Shown: positions 12,734 through 12,875 of the stretch, in pieces
Numbering within the stretch: position 1 is the first letter of the stretch
How the letters are laid out: each line of letters begins with the position of its first letter
Source of the DNA: Ichthyophonus hoferi
Lineage: Eukaryota > Opisthokonta > Ichthyosporea > Ichthyophonida > Ichthyophonidae
Length of the DNA: 12,875 bases
NCBI GenBank assembly: GCA_002751075.1
Contig: NAOQ01000354.1
Coordinates: 10,796-23,670, forward strand
Direction: 5' to 3'
Position numbers and translations under genes: made by a program
Notes under the pieces: generated by a model
Told to the model about the DNA's origin: nothing
The model's input: only the letters and a program-made list of their open reading frames with translations
Databases searched by the model: none

Positions 12734-12756
12734 AAATAAAAATAAAAATAAAAATA
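12734..12756. repeat. (AAAAT)n microsatellite
   Basis: About four AAATA five-base units in the right-hand non-coding region. Confidence 0.85.
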
Positions 12757-12875
12757 ATGTAAGCGTAAAGTGGTGGATTAAATGATCTTAAATCACAGAA
12801 GGCCTGTCCCACAAAAGATAGTTATATTCAAGGTTTAAAAAAGAGATAGGGATTGATTACAAAAAGAAAATGCAT

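Overview
This is nuclear DNA of an intron-rich, AT-rich eukaryote. It holds two convergent protein genes, each broken into short exons with GT-AG introns. The exons stand out as more GC-rich, well-conserved islands in a very AT-rich background of microsatellites, minisatellites and small inverted repeats. The left gene encodes a yeast/bacterial-type (class I) DAHP synthase, the entry enzyme of the shikimate pathway. Animals lack this enzyme, so a fungus, alga or other protist is likeliest. The introns rule out bacterial contamination. I cannot name the species.

Left part (1-4373, plus strand): the last seven exons of the DAHP synthase gene, about 241 residues to the stop at 4373. The N-terminal exons lie before the window. 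Its largest intron (263-1301) carries a minisatellite (about 461-752) and a MITE-like element with perfect 16-bp inverted ends (792-966). Middle (4374-5032): the 3' regions of both genes, a (TA)n run, and an unexpected shortened second copy of the last seryl-tRNA synthetase exon (4768-4814) with its own splice acceptor, stop codon and AATAAA.

Right-centre (5033-10294, minus strand): a complete cytosolic-type seryl-tRNA synthetase gene in 13 exons, 485 codons plus stop. All exon phases join without a break. Its introns hold a decayed tandem copy of the exon 9 / intron 9 boundary, a 15-bp-stem hairpin in intron 3 and a hairpin cluster in intron 11. Right end (10295-12875): no recognisable gene. 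It holds a dispersed-repeat copy, a small GC-rich patch and one weak candidate first exon at 12593.

The two genes are not an obvious functional unit. One starts aromatic amino-acid synthesis and the other charges tRNA-Ser in protein synthesis. The most notable signal is the duplicated, apparently splice-ready terminal exon of the synthetase, together with the second exon-edge duplication in the same gene.
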